Shown here: piece by piece, positions 30,359-56,384 of the stretch
How the letters are laid out: each line of letters starts with the position of its first letter
Numbering within the stretch: position 1 is the stretch's first letter
Source of the DNA: Cheilinus undulatus
Taxonomy: Eukaryota > Chordata > Actinopteri > Labriformes > Labridae
Direction of reading: 5' to 3'
Assembly (NCBI RefSeq): GCF_018320785.1
Contig: NC_054876.1
Location: forward strand, 8,062,707-8,126,706
DNA: 64,000 nucleotides
The notes under the pieces: model-generated
The model's database searches: none
What the model saw: only the letters and a program-made list of their open reading frames with translations
Told to the model about the DNA's origin: nothing
Program-made: the position numbers and the translations under genes

Positions 30359-30399
30359 GCTGCCTGCAGAACAGGGAGACATTCAACCAAAGACATTCA

Positions 30400-36685
<6,286 letters not shown>

Positions 36686-37101
36686 ACCAGTTCAGGTGTT
36701 TATAAAACTGCTCTGAGCGGCAATGAAGGCATTGTTGTTGTGTAGTTATAATATGTATTTCAAAGCAACATGGCTATACATTTACAGGTACTGGATTTAT
36801 GTCCATCCTGAGAACAGCACCTTACATTTTTTAGTATTTCTTTTTTAAGAGCAAGCTTTTTAACAAGTCTATTACAATTAATTTATGTTTCTATTTATGT
36901 GGTAATCTTTGCTTATTTATTAAGCTATTCACCTGACTGTTTGAAATGTGTTTTATGAAATTTACCTGTTGACGTTGAAACATGTTACATTAATAATTTA
37001 ACATTGTTACATTACATGTCAAATTGCACTGAATTTAAACACCACTGAACAAGACAGATGAATGTATGCCTTTAAAATGTACTCTTTTCTACTGATTGAT
37101 T

Positions 37102-37107
37102 AATAAA
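37102..37107 (+). promoter_or_regulatory. Poly(A) signal AATAAA, gene C
   Basis: AATAAA about 415 bp after the stop, conserved at the matching place after gene D. Confidence 0.6.
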
Positions 37108-37867
37108 AGTTGTATGAAAATAGTTTGAAGTATCTTTTTGTTGTTTATCCATTTCATACTCATTATAAGTGAAGAGATTAAATAGAGATTAATTCACCAA
37201 CAACCACAATCTCTCAGACTCGACATCTTGCATGGTCAAACATGAATTTAGAGCAAAGAAGCTCAGTGTGACTTGCTGTTTGCTACATGCTACATCCATT
37301 CAGTTGAAAAGGATCTGGCTGCAGACCTCTATGGTGAGGTGTTCAGCTGCAGACCTCTACACTGGAGCGACCTTAACCATGGTGCAGGATGGGACGTATG
37401 TTTGTCAGAGGTTACGATGACTATTTTTCACAACAGTAGAATATTATGAATAAAAAAGTTAAATTTACTAAGGGGCATTAATGTTTATATAACACACCAT
37501 CAACTAAGGAAAACCCAAAAAGGGCTAGGGTTAGGAACTCAAACCCTAAAGGTTAGGGGGAGAGATGGGGCATGAAATCAACAATAACACCCCACAAATT
37601 AAGAAAAACCCAAATCAAAATTGCCAGTATCTCTGGGCCTCTGGACAACACAAATATCTGAGAAAGTATTAATGTGAAGTGAGGACAAGTATGACCTCTG
37701 GTGGCACCAAATGGCCCCTTGACTGTGAGCTTCTGTTTCATCCATGTGTCATTGACATGTTTACACAAAATAACGGTTTAGATATTTCATTGTGGACTAA
37801 ATATGTGTGTATGTATTCATTTCCTGTGAATGAATACAGCGTGTGCTTGTGGTTTGCACTGAGAAAA

Positions 37868-37925
37868 GCAATAGAAGTGCCACTTCCTGTCTTACTCACA
37901 TGAGGTCAGTCAGGACTCATGAAAT
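37868..37925 (+). promoter_or_regulatory. Decayed MMP-promoter-like relic in spacer, unit 1
   Basis: GCAATAGAAGTGCCACTTCC at 37868 closely matches GCAATAAAAGTGCCACTTCC in the gene C promoter (30259), and the order of an ETS-like site followed by an AP-1-like region (here GTCAGGACTCATG) is kept in degraded form. No TATA-like box or exon 1 follows. Probably the stub of a former MMP copy. Confidence 0.45.
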
Positions 37926-38351
37926 AAAAATAAACAGAAGTCCCCTGTTTATCAGTGTTTTATGACAGTCCTCTGTTGATCAGATAAACCTGTAGATTTG
38001 TGAATTTTAATGTGTGTGTTGTTTGTGCTGCTATCCTAGTGAGGACTTTGAACAGACTCTTGATTCCATGCTGACAGCCAGATTAAAACTTGTATCCTCA
38101 ACCCTCTAACCTCCACAAAGCTATACAGATGACCCCCAGATGAGGGCGTACCTTGTTTATGGAGGTTTAAAGTCCAGTCATTGCACACATCCAAGTATGC
38201 AAATAGTGGCAGTGCAAATTTCATTTTATATCTGAGCAGGTGAGCACACAGTGTTCAAATCAGTTTCAACTTTATGTTAAACTGATTCCATTCATATCTA
38301 TGTAGCATATAACCTGGTACACCAGATGGATTTGTTTCATACATCCATCTG

Positions 38352-39879
38352 GGGCCTATAGCACGAAGCAGGATTAATGTCTTAAACAGCTAACTTCAGG
38401 GTTAACCCTGGGTTATCGATAGCACAAAGCCGGTTCATTTATTATCGGGGTAGATCACCATGGTGACTTACTCTGAATGGCTAACCTGCCCCGGAGCAGG
38501 GTAAGTTGGAGGTTGAATCTGATCCTTTAAAATGCCCACCCCACTGGCCAATCAGCTTCTCCGAAACGATGGCCAGCCCTTTTCTCCTGAACCCGGTAGA
38601 CAGAGGAGCACAACCAGTGAGGAGAGCATTAAGACGTGAAAGAGTGTTCCGAGACCGTTTAAACCCACTGGATCAACCCGATGATGCGCTTTATGCGAGG
38701 TACCGGGTCTCGCGTCCCGGACTCATCTACCTGTGTGAAATCTTGGAGCCGTTTATTGCCTGTGCGACCCGCAGGAGCAGTGCACTGACTGTCCCGCAGA
38801 CATTGTACATTGCCCTGCGGTTCTTTGCAACGTCTGTCTGTTTTTTAAGTTCTTCTTCCTGTTGGCTGTAACAGTGTAAATCAGAAGGGGAAATGTGGTG
38901 AATATGAAGCTGCTCCCATGTGGAATTAGGGAAGTGATTGTCCAATATGATATGAAATCATACGTAACATACAGTTAGAGGTAATATACTAGGGAGAGAT
39001 AATCAAACTTCATTTATATAGCTCCTTTCACACATTCAAATGCAACACAAAGTGCTTGACCAATAAAGGTGATGTAATGCTAATGTGAAACAACACATTA
39101 TTCCATCATGTCATTCCTACACTTCATTCATTGTGTTTGAGGGCTTTCTTTCTATAAAGAGGGAGAGTGTATTTGAGTCCAGCTGCTGATTAACAATTTG
39201 TTAATTTAGGTCAGACATCAACTCGGTATGCATGATTTCAGTGCGGCGACAACTTTAAGCTTAATTGTAGCATGATGTTAAGACATGAAACAGACCAACT
39301 TATCAGACGCAATGATGTTTTTATACTTATTTTTAATCTGCCCCCACGTTCTTTTCACTCAGAAGGATTACATCTGGGGGAATGAGATGATGATTGTAAT
39401 GCACGCAGTTCATTTGCAGAGTATATTGTTCATGAGATTCATGAGTGTGATCAATGTCAGACTGAGCCATTGATGAGTAACTTACGCATTTACACAGTCC
39501 GCTATGCGCTGCCACGCATTTTGCCTGTGATTGGCAGCCGCTACGGTGTTTCCTTTTACCAGGATTCAGACTTTTTCCTCCTCGTACTTCATCATTATTA
39601 ATCTTTGCTCCTCACATTGAAGTAGGGTGCCCTGTCATTTGCTTCCTTGCGATTCTCCATCTGTTTAGCGCTCAAGGTTGCGATTGTTCAGCTGCCTCTG
39701 TGCCCTCCCTTTATACGTGCGCATTCACGGCTCTTGATGAGACAAACCTGGGTTGAGTTACCGTGTGGATAACCCGCGTCATGCTATCGATTATCCTGAT
39801 TGCCATTGTTGGGGTTAGTCACCCCTGGATAGATGTGAGTTACCCAGCATAAGTTGATCATGCTTCCTGCTAAAGGCCC
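38352..39879. mobile_element. PIF/Harbinger element with CTG target duplication
   Basis: The ends GGGCCTATAGCACGAAGCAG and (inverse of right end) GGGCCTTTAGCAGGAAGCAT are TIRs. The 3-bp CTG flanks both sides (38349-38351 and 39880-39882), while unit 2 has the uninterrupted site ATCCATCTGGTAAACC at 51582-51597. A 3-bp duplication and a HARBI1-like coding fragment identify PIF/Harbinger. A TTTATATAGCTCCTTTCACA repeat at about 39010 is nested inside. Confidence 0.9.
38569..38868 (+). pseudogene. HARBI1-like transposase, N-terminal fragment
   Basis: From the ATG at 38569 the frame encodes about 100 residues including FRDRLNPLDQPDDALYARYR and ALRFFATS, which resembles the N-terminal region of PIF/Harbinger nucleases (a short alpha-helical segment preceding the DDE domain). 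The frame then diverges and stops; no DDE catalytic core follows before the right TIR. The copy cannot encode an active nuclease and would depend on an intact element elsewhere. It lies inside the TIR element at 38352-39879. Confidence 0.7.
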
Positions 39880-39882
39880 CTG

Positions 39883-42830
39883 GTAAACCATTTATAGACG
39901 GCGTTTGGGAAAGGGCCGTCAAAAAGAAAACTTGCAGGGTGATTGGATGAACGTTCTGTGTGTCACATCTTTATGGACCAATCAAAGCAACAAAACACGG
40001 GATGTAGTTGCTACCGAACTACGCCCCTACCGAAGGAGTAGACGCCATAGAGAGCTGCATAACGTGAACCATGGAGACTGTAGACATATCAGTACACGAC
40101 GTTTGTTGTTTTTGCAAAGAAATCAACTCAATGCTGTTCTTTTTTCTTCTTGTAATGAAGAAATATCATCAAGTTCTGATAAACTGCTGCTTTAGCAGCA
40201 TCCACGCTAATGTCTTCCACCATAATGGCACCGGCCTCTTGTTGCTGCTTGTTTACGTCACGACTCCGCTGCACTGGAAAGTACTGTCCCTCGTCACTGA
40301 TTGGTCCTGCGACTTTCTAACCGGCCCCGAATGGTTCAGACGAGAGCTTTGCAAGATGGATTCGCCAGGGAGAAACACAGAAACAGGCATATCCATCTGC
40401 TTTGCAAGGTTATGCAGCATATACGCAGGAACTAAATAGGTTACTCAAAACCGTGTCAAAGAAGACATCAAGTTAATAAACAATATTTCTATGAAATGAT
40501 TAAAAACAATCTAAGACAAAACGAGCAATAAAACAATGAAAGCAATCAGTGCAAGAATTAAAATAAGTTGCATAAACATCTAAGATGCTCAACAGAGATC
40601 ATGAAAAGTTAGCATGGTGTTATTGACTTCAGCAGCATGATGATAGCTGTTTTAGGTTCTTTGGAAAGACTTTCTTACACATACTGGCTGTTCTTGACCT
40701 AATGGAGCAATTTCTCCTACCAGTCAGCAGGAGATCAGGCAGCAAGCAGGATGAAAAGTGTAAATTGACATTTGCATCAGATGGAAATAGGAAAGACTCC
40801 TGCAGTGCATGCCAAAATGCTCTGTGCCAGTTGTGAATTAGGGCCTTCAAAACAAGAAAAACATAAAAACACAAGTTAAAATGATAGCCTATACTGCTAT
40901 AGAACCCCACACACAAACACAGGTTTGTGTTTGTTCTTGTCTTGATTTTGGCTTTAGGTTTGGAATATTTGATATAATTCGTGAACTCCCTTTGCCAGCA
41001 ATGATCTGGTAGGGGTCCTTAGAAAAGTCTCCATGCAACACTCAGTGACACCTACACAACTCTTCTGGCTTGCCAGCATGCTATGGAGAAGACACAGAGT
41101 ACCTGACTCTGAGAGGGACTAGAATTGAGTTGTCAATGATGTCACTGTTCATAAACAGTGGCTTCACCAAAGCCTTTGGAAATAGGGTTAGGGTTATGCA
41201 AAGGAGAAGGCTTAGTGTGTTTAAATTAGTGCCTAACACAGAAGCATTTGGGAAATTAAATGATTTCTGTTTTACGACATAGCGTACATGTGAGCCAGCA
41301 TGATTTCTTGGCCTAGTTTTACCTAAAACTCCTTATACTACACATTAATAGCCAATATGCTGGGGTGTTCTCTCATTATAATTTAAGGAGCAACTTTCAC
41401 AGAAATCACCCGAAGCTAATGCCACTTCCATAGCCAAGCACCTAACGACCCAACTTCAAAAATCCTGAAATGTCCCTTTAATGTGTGGTAACCTTGCAAA
41501 GCAGATGTATTGTTCAGACTCAATGACTGTCATCACACAAATCCATCTTGCAAAGCTTGCATGTTGTGGCAATACATCATGTATTTTTTTAAGTCTTGGT
41601 CCTGGTCCTTTTTTTCCCACCAAAAAACAAATAAAAGCTGGACATCAAAAATGGCCTGAAAGTGGCAGTCTCACAGCTGCACCCAAAACTATAGCAGAAG
41701 ATCTGTAGCACCAACCAAGCCCACAGTATTCACAGAAATTATTGCAGGACTTGGTGTATAAATCTTCAAGATGTTCATTGAGTTTTAATTTTTAGGGAAA
41801 TGTTCATCGTTAGCAAGCTTGATTTTTAAAACTCTGACAATGTATTTGTAAAACATCTAAATGTTTTTAAAAGTTGGGTGGGGGGACGACCTGAGAATAT
41901 TTTTACCTGCCAAAAGGGGGCCTGAAGTTAATGACAGCTTTAGCAGGTTTTTACTGAAGGTGTTTTGGTAAATGGTATCTCCTTATAAGGTCAGCAGACA
42001 GACTTGTTAGTCGTTGAATGTGTTGTACATCCTCTGTTAACCACAATGTTTCTATAAATAGGCCGGTTTCTGTTGAAGGCTGTAAGTCTGGTAAAACGTG
42101 GTGACATCAACGTGTCAAACAAGCACAAAAGGTGCAAACAGCATCCTGGAAACAGAAATGAATATTTTTATGGATATTACTTCAAATGTAAAAAATATGC
42201 ATTTTTAACTCTAAATTAAATTGTAAGTAGTACTCAGTAATACTAAGTAATAAGTTATACTAAGTGTGATCACAAAGGGGACATATCTTCGATGCAAAAT
42301 CTCAGTCTCAGTTAAAGCATACGTATACATATATACATACACAGAAACATACACGTCATGTAACATGTTCAACCCCAATTCCAAAAAAGTGTAAAATGTA
42401 AATGAATATCTTATGGACCTATATATCATTCACACAGATCATTAAAAACATCAGATGTTTAAACTGAGACAATTTGCTTTTCATAAAAATTCTATCTTAT
42501 TTTGAGATTCCATGCAGCAACACATCTCAAAAAAGTTGAGACGGGGCATTAAAAGGCTGGAAAAGTAATTGGCAACAATGAAAAACAGCTGGAGGAGCTT
42601 TCTGCAACTTAGTAGATTAATTAGTAACAGGTCAGTAACATGACTGTATATAAAAGGAGCATGTCAGAGAGGCAGTTCAGTATTTTACGTACTGTACTGT
42701 ACTGTATTTGCTTATTTATCCAGTCTTAATAATGAATGATAAACAAGCTTGTTGCTATTGTCAAGAGCAGTTACCTTACCCCAGCAGAGCAACTTTCACA
42801 GAAATCACTGGAGGCTAGGGGAAAGAAGGG
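39883..42830. other. Spacer between genes C and D, no gene seen
   Basis: Homologous to 51589-55500 of unit 2 apart from the solo LTR there. Contains GAATAGGGTTAGGGTTATG-like short telomere-type words near 41182 and degenerate repeat pieces (CACAGAAATCACCCGAAGC at about 41398). ORFs lack motifs. Confidence 0.5.
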
Positions 42831-43141
42831 GAGGTTTTTACTATGTTTATCATGTTGTCTCTGCTTGTTTACTGTCTTTATGACCTTGACATTAAAATGA
42901 GGGAAATGCAATGTCTTGTCATGATAAGATTAAGGCTTTGTATGATTTGATTTTCCTTTTTCTGTCAAAAGTTATAATGTAACAATGACATATACTAACA
43001 CTACACCTGCAGGAGATTGTGACAATACAGTAGTAGTATTGTGGAATCTTTTCCTAAAAAATCATCCATGTTATAGTGTTATGTCATTAAATCACAGTGT
43101 CTTTATATGGTAAACTTTTTTACATGATGAGCAATAAAAGC

Positions 43142-43224
43142 GCCACTTCCTCTCTCTAAGGAAAACTGAGTCAGTAGGAACAGGAGGTAGTTACTCAACA
43201 CGCCATGATTTCTGCCTTTAAAAG
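43142..43224 (+). promoter_or_regulatory. Collagenase-type promoter of gene D
   Basis: GCCACTTCCTCTCTC near 43142 (ETS/PEA3 inverse), AP-1 TGAGTCA at 43167-43173, CTTTAAAAG at 43216-43224, ATG at 43267. Same layout as gene C with about 10 bp less between the ETS and AP-1 sites. Confidence 0.75.
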
Positions 43225-43266
43225 AGCTGCCTGCAGGACAGGGAGACATTCAACCAAAGACATTCA

Positions 43267-49917
<6,651 letters not shown>

Positions 49918-50334
49918 ACCAGTTCAGGTGTTTATGAAACTGCTCTGAGCAGCAATGAAGGCATTATTGTTGTTTAGTTATATCATGTATTTCGAAGCAG
50001 CATAGCTATACATTTACAGGTACTGGATTTATGTCCATCCTGAGAACAGCACCTTACATTTTTTAGTATTTCTTTTTCAAGAGCCAGTTTTTCAGTACTT
50101 TTATTTAAATTAACTTGTTTCTCTATTTATGTGGTAATCTTTGCTTATTTATTAAGCTCTTCACCTGACTGTTTGAAATGTGTTTTATGAAGTTTACCTG
50201 TTGACGTTGAAACATGTTACATTAATAATTTAACATTGTTACATTACATGTCAAATTGCACTGAATTTAAACACCACTGAACAAGACAGATGAATGTATG
50301 CTTGCAAAATGGTACTCTTTTCTACTGATTGATT

Positions 50335-50340
50335 AATAAA
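50335..50340 (+). promoter_or_regulatory. Poly(A) signal AATAAA, gene D
   Basis: Equivalent to the gene C signal, about 418 bp after the stop. Confidence 0.6.
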
Positions 50341-51100
50341 AGTTGTTTGAAAATAGTTTGAAGTATCTTTTTGTTTATCCATTTCATATTTATTAGAAGT
50401 GAAGAGATTAAATAGAGATTAATTCACCAACAACCACAATCTCCACTTTCAGACTCGACATCTTGCATGGTCAAACATGAATTTAGAGCAAAGAAGCTCA
50501 GTGTGACTTGCTGTTTGCTACATGCTACATCCATTAAATTGAAAAGGATCTGGCTGCAGACCTCTATGGTGAGGTGTTCAGCTGCAGACCTCTACACTGG
50601 AGCGACTTCAACCATGGCGCAGGACAGGACGTATGTTTGTCAGAGGTTACGATGACTATTTTTTACAACAGTAGAATATTATGAATAAAAAAGTAAAATT
50701 TACTAAGGGGCATTAATGTTTATATAACACACCACCAACTAAGGAAAACCCAAAAAGGGTTAGGGTTAGGAACTCGAACCCTAAAGGTTCGGGGGAGAGA
50801 TGGGGCATGAAATCAACAATAACACCCCACAAATTAAGAAAAACCAGAATCAAAATTGCCAGTATCTCTGGGCCTCTGGACAACACAAATATCTGAGAAA
50901 GTATTAATGTGAAGTGAGGACAAGTATGACCTCTGGTGGCACCAAATGACCCCTTGACTGGGAGTCTCTGTTTCATCCATGTGTCACTGACATGTTTACA
51001 CAAAATAACGGTTTAGATATTTCATTGTGGACTAAATATGTGTGTATGTATCCATTTCCTGTGAATGAATATAGCGTGTGCTTGTGGTTTGCACTGAGAA

Positions 51101-51160
51101 AAGCAATAGAAGTGCCACTTCCTGTCTTACTCACATGAGGTCAGTCAGAACTCATGAAAT
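51101..51160 (+). promoter_or_regulatory. Decayed MMP-promoter-like relic in spacer, unit 2
   Basis: GCAATAGAAGTGCCACTTCC with the same downstream degraded AP-1-like region as at 37868. Its presence in both units shows that the relic pre-dates the duplication. Confidence 0.45.
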
Positions 51161-52395
51161 AAAAATAAACAGAAGTCCCCTGTTTATCAGTGTTTTATGA
51201 CAGTCCTCTGTTGATCAGATAAACCTGTAGATTTGTGAGTTTTAATGTGTGTGTTGTTTGTGCTGCTATCCTAGTGAGGACTTTGAACAAACTCTTGATT
51301 CCATGCTGACAGCTAGATTAAAACTTGTATCCTCAGCCCTCTAACCTCCACAAAGCTATACAGATGACCCCCAGATGAGGGCGTACCTTGTCTATGGAGG
51401 TTTTTTAAGTCCAGTCATTGCACACATCCAAGTATGCAAATAGTAGCAATACAAATTTCATTTTATATCTGAGCAGGTGAGCACACAGTGTTCAAATCAG
51501 TTTCAACTTTATGTTAAACTGATTCCATTCATATCTATGTAGTATATAACCTGGTACACCAGCTGGATTTGTTTCATACATCCATCTGGTAAACCATTCA
51601 TAGACGGCGTTTGGAAAAGGGCCGTCAAAAAAAAAAAAAAAAAAACTTGCACGGTGATTGGTTGTACGTTCTGTGTGTCACATCTTTACAGGCCAATCAG
51701 AGCAACAAAGCATGTGATGTAGAAGCTACCCAGCTGTGCCCCTACCAGAGGAGTAGACACCATAGAGAGCTGCATAACGTGAACCATGGAGACTGCAGAC
51801 ATGTCAGTACATGACTTTTGTCATGTTTGTAAAGAAATCAACTCAATGCTGTTCTTTTTTCTTCTTGCAACAAAGAAATGTCATCAAGTTCTGATAAAAC
51901 TGCTGCCTTAGCAGCATCCACGCTAATGTCTTCCACCATAATGGCACCAGCCTCTTGTTACTGCTTGTTTACGTCACGACTCTGCTGCACTGGAAAGTAC
52001 TGTCCCTCATCACTGATTGGTCCTGCCACTTTCTAACCGGGCCCGAATGGTTCAGACGGGAGCTTTGCAAGATGGATTTGCCAATGAGAAACACGGAAAC
52101 AGGCGTATCCATCTGCTTTGCAAGGTTATGCATCATATACGCAGGAACTAAATAGGTTACTCAAAACCAGTGTCAAAGAAGACATCAAGTAAATAAACAA
52201 CATTTCTATGACATGATTAAAAACAATCTAAGACAAAAAGAGCAATAAAACAGTGAAAGCAATCAGTGCAAGAATTAAAATGAGTTGCATAAACATCTAA
52301 GATGCTCAACAGAGATCATGAAAAGTTAGCATGGTGTTATTGACTTCAGCAGCATGATGATAGCTGTTTTAGGTTCTTTGGAAAGAATGTCTTAC

Positions 52396-53304
52396 TGTCA
52401 AGATTACGGAAAAACTGGAGGACCCAAATGCAGATAAAACAAAACTGATGTAATTAACAAACAAAAGAACTTACTACAAACCAAAGTCCATGAAACAAAC
52501 TAAAAGACACGGGAGGCACGAGGAGTAACCGGAGTAACAACGGGGAAGACATCAACAAATGAACCGTCACAGACACAGAGAGACACAGAGTTTATATACA
52601 CAGGGAGTGATTAACAATGGCGGACAGGTGTGGACAATCAGACACAGGTGAAACTGGTGAAGATAATCAAAGTGGAGGGAAACTCAGGCAGGAAGCAAAA
52701 CTTGAATCACACACAAGGGAAGGCAACTACAAAATAAAACAGGAAACATGGAACCTAACACAAGAAGCACACAAGGACTGAAAACTGGACACAAGAAGCT
52801 AAACTACAGAAACACTGAAAACACAGGAGGATACAAAGAACCAAGGAGGGAAACTCAAACACAGGGAGTAAAACTAGAACATGAAACAACAAAACAAGAA
52901 GCACAGGGAAACTTAACATGAAACAGGGAATTAACTAAACATAAAACACAAGGAGCAAAAACTGAACATGAAACAGGGAAATAAACTAGACTGAAATACA
53001 TGGAGTACTACACATGAAACACAGGGGAAAACCTAAACATGGAACACAGGGAATACTAAATACAATAAAAAAAGTAGACACATGGAAAATAACAAAAGCC
53101 CAAAATACACAGAAACACAAAGACTATATAAAGCACGAAATGAACTGAAGTAAACACTAAAAGCTGAACAAAGGAAACACAAGGGCTACAGATAACATCT
53201 AAGAACTAAACCTAATACAAAGTCAACCTAGAAATCACAGAATTCACAAAGGAAAACTATAGGAAAACTCAGAAACATAATAAACCAAAACCTGGGTCAT
53301 GACA
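52396..53304 (-). mobile_element. Solo LTR with CTTAC target duplication
   Basis: 909 bp starting TGTCAAGATT and ending GGTCATGACA, thus TG...CA on both strands, flanked by exact CTTAC at 52391-52395 and 53305-53309. Unit 1 has the empty site TTTCTTACACATAC at about 40671. The minus strand carries a TATATAAACTC box (52590-52600 region) roughly 200 bp before the LTR end, as expected of an LTR promoter. No internal coding, so a solo LTR, probably Gypsy-like. Confidence 0.8.
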
Positions 53305-54314
53305 CTTACACATACTGGCTGTTCTTGACCTAATGGAGCAATATCTCCTACCAGTCAGCAGGAGATCAGGCAGCAAGCAGGATGAAAAGTGTAAATTGAC
53401 ATTTGCATCAGATGGAAATAGGAAAGACTCCTGCAGTGCATGCCAAAATGCTCTGTGCCAGGTGTGAATTAGGGCCTTCAAAACTAGAAAAACATAAAAA
53501 CACAAGTTAAAATGAGAGCCTGTACTGTTATAGAACCCCACACACAAACACAGGTTTGTGTTTGTTCTTGTCTTGATTTTGGCTTTAGGTTTGGGATATT
53601 TGATACAATTCGTGAACTCCCTTTGCCAGCAATGATCTGGTAGGGGTCCTTAGAAAAGTCTCCATGCAACACTCAGTGACACCTACACAACTCTTCTGGC
53701 TTGCCAGCATGCTATGGAGAAGACACAGAGTACCTGACTCTGAGAGGGACTAGAATTGAGTTGTCAATGATGTCACTGTTCATAAACAGTGGCTTCACCA
53801 AAGCCTTTGGAAATAGGGTTAGGGTTATGCAAAGGAGAGGCCTCTATGTGTTTAGATTAGACCCTAACACAGAGGCTTTTTTGGGGGTAAAATGAAGTGC
53901 TTTGTGTTTTACGGCATAGCGTACATGTGAGCCAACATATTTCCTTGGCCTATTTTCCCTAAAACTCCTTAAACTACTCGGCTAGAAGATACCCATTCAT
54001 AGCCAATATGCTGGGGTGTTCTCTCATAATAATTTAAGACGCAATTTTCACAGAAATCACCCGAGGCTAAATCCATTTCCATACCCAGGAACCTTACCCA
54101 GGTGCGGCGCAGCAAGGCCAAGCAATACTGGCTGATGACTTCACGATGCAAAAGAGGAGCTGTTCAGTGATGTCACCTCAGATTCTACCGTGTTATTGCA
54201 GTTCTAGTCGAAGACATCGTTAGCATTGTGAACTGGAGTGGAAACCACAGTGGGTACCACTGCTAGCCTTGGCCACACTCTTTCCTTTTGCAGCATCAAA
54301 CCAGTGTGAGATCT

Positions 54315-54374
54315 TTTTTTTTTTTTTTTTTTTTTTTCGGCTGTTACCTTAATTAAGACCAAAAAAAAAAAAAA
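54315..54374. repeat. Poly(T)/poly(A) pair
   Basis: A run of about 23 T near 54315 and a run of about 15 A near 54360 form a short foldback-like pair. Unit 1 has only short runs at the matching position. Confidence 0.7.
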
Positions 54375-55539
54375 GCTGGACATTGAAAATGACCTGAAAG
54401 TGGCAGTCTCAAAACTGCACCCAAAAACTGTAGCAGAAGATCTGTAGCACCAACCAAGCCCACAGTATTCACTGAAATTATTGCAGGTGTATAAATCTTC
54501 AAGATCTTTATCAAGTTTTAATTGTCAGGAAAATGTTCATCTTTAGCAAGTCTGATTTTAAAACTCTGACAATGTATTTGTAAAACATTTATATCTTTTT
54601 ACAAGTTAATATGAACTGTGAGGGGTGGACCTGAAAATATTTTTACCTGCCAAAGCGGTGCCTGACAGAAAGAATTTTGGAACTTCTGCCTTACAGGAAC
54701 AAATGTCCATCCTTGGGTAAGATGTGAGCTAAGTTAATGACGAAGGCTTAGCAGGTTTTTACTGAAGGTGTTTTGGTAAATGGTATCTCCTTATAAGGAC
54801 AGCAGACAGACTTGTTAGTTGTTGAATGTGTTTTACATCTTCTGTTAACCACAATGTTTCTATAAATAGGCCGGTTTCTGTTGAAGTTGCAAGTCTGGTA
54901 AAATGTGGTGACATCAACGTGTCAGACAATGACAACAGGTTCAAACAGCATCCTGGAAACAGAAATGAATATTTTTATCAATATTACTTCAAGTGTAAAA
55001 TAAATGAATTTCTAACTCTAAATAAAAAAATAAAAAACAGTACATTTGAGTTATACTGAGTGTGATCGGTAGCATATTTTTGAAGCAAAATCTCAGTCTC
55101 AGTTAAAACACGCGTATATATACATACACATAAACATACACATCATGTAACATGCACACCCACAATTCCAAAAAAGTTGGGGCACTGTGTAAAATGTAAA
55201 TTAATATCTTATAAACCTATATATCATTCACACAGAGAATAAAAACATCAGATGTTTAAACTGAGACAATTTGCTTTCCATAAAAATTCTATCTTATTTT
55301 GAGATTCCACACAGCAACACATCTCAAAAAAAGTTGAGACAGGGCATTAAAAGGCTGGAAAAGTAATTGGCAACAATGAAAAACAGCTGGAGGAGCTTTT
55401 TGCTACTTAGTAGATTAATTAGTAACAGGTCAGTAACATGACTGTATATAAAAGGAGCATGTCAGAGAGGCAGTTCAGTATTATATTTACTGTACTATAC
55501 TGTATTTGCTTATTTATCCAATTTTAATAATGAACTAGA

Positions 55540-55745
55540 ATGGCCGTTTGAGGTGGCAGACCCACGCCTAAGCAGTGCCACCGAGGAACTTATGCTCCCA
55601 TTGATTACCATGGTGTTCAAAATTTCGAAGTCCGAGAAAAACTGAACGGGTGCGCGGATCATCACCAAAATCTAACAGGTTCTTCCCTGTCACTATCCCA
55701 ATATTCCCTGAAAGTTTGGTGAAGATTCACAGAAATCACCGGAGG
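55540..55745. repeat. Repeat fragment inserted upstream of gene E
   Basis: Text from ACTAGAATGGCCGTTTGAGG to ATTCCCTGAAAGTTTGGTGA is absent at the matching place upstream of gene D. It has the style of a fish interspersed repeat. Family not assigned. Confidence 0.45.
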
Positions 55746-56261
55746 TTAATGTCACTTCTATAGCCAAGCACCTTATAAGACCCAACTTCAAAAATCCTGA
55801 AATTTTCCTTTAATGTGTGGTGTGATGTCACCTCAGATTCAACAATGTTACTACTTTTCTAGTCTAAGACATTGGATTGTGAAAAGATTTTGATCAAATA
55901 ACTTTCTACATTTGCTAGACAATGAGTTCCAAATAGTTTTGAGTGATTTCTTTTTACTATGTTTATCATGTTCTCTCTGCTTGTTTACTGTCTTTATGAC
56001 ATTGACATTAAAAAGAGGGAAATGCAATGTCTTTTCATTATAACGCGATGATTTGATTTTCCTTTTGTTTGTTTTTTCTTTTGGTCAAAAGTTATAATGT
56101 AACAAGGACATATTCTAACTACATCTGCAGGAGATTGTGAGAATACAGTAGTAGTACTGTGGAATCTGTTCCTAAAAAATCTTCCAAATTATAGTGCTAT
56201 GTCATTAAATCACAGTGTCTTTATATGGTAAACTTTTTTACATGATGAGCAATAAAAGCGC

Positions 56262-56342
56262 CACTTCCTCTCTCTAAGGAAAACTGAGTCAGTAGGAACA
56301 GGAGGTAGTTACTCAACACGCCATGATTTCTGCCTTTAAAAG
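56262..56342 (+). promoter_or_regulatory. Collagenase-type promoter of gene E
   Basis: CACTTCCTCTCTC at about 56262, AP-1 TGAGTCA at 56285-56291, CTTTAAAAG at 56334-56342, ATG at 56385. Essentially identical to the gene D promoter. Confidence 0.75.
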
Positions 56343-56384
56343 AGCTGCCTGCAGGACAGGGAGACATTCAACCAAAGACATTCA

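Noticed and set aside
39905-40439. Overlapping ORFs of 96 and 122 codons in spacer, partly repeated at 51611-52155
   Set aside because: The reading frames are not preserved between the two units and no domain is recognisable; probably a diverged repeat.
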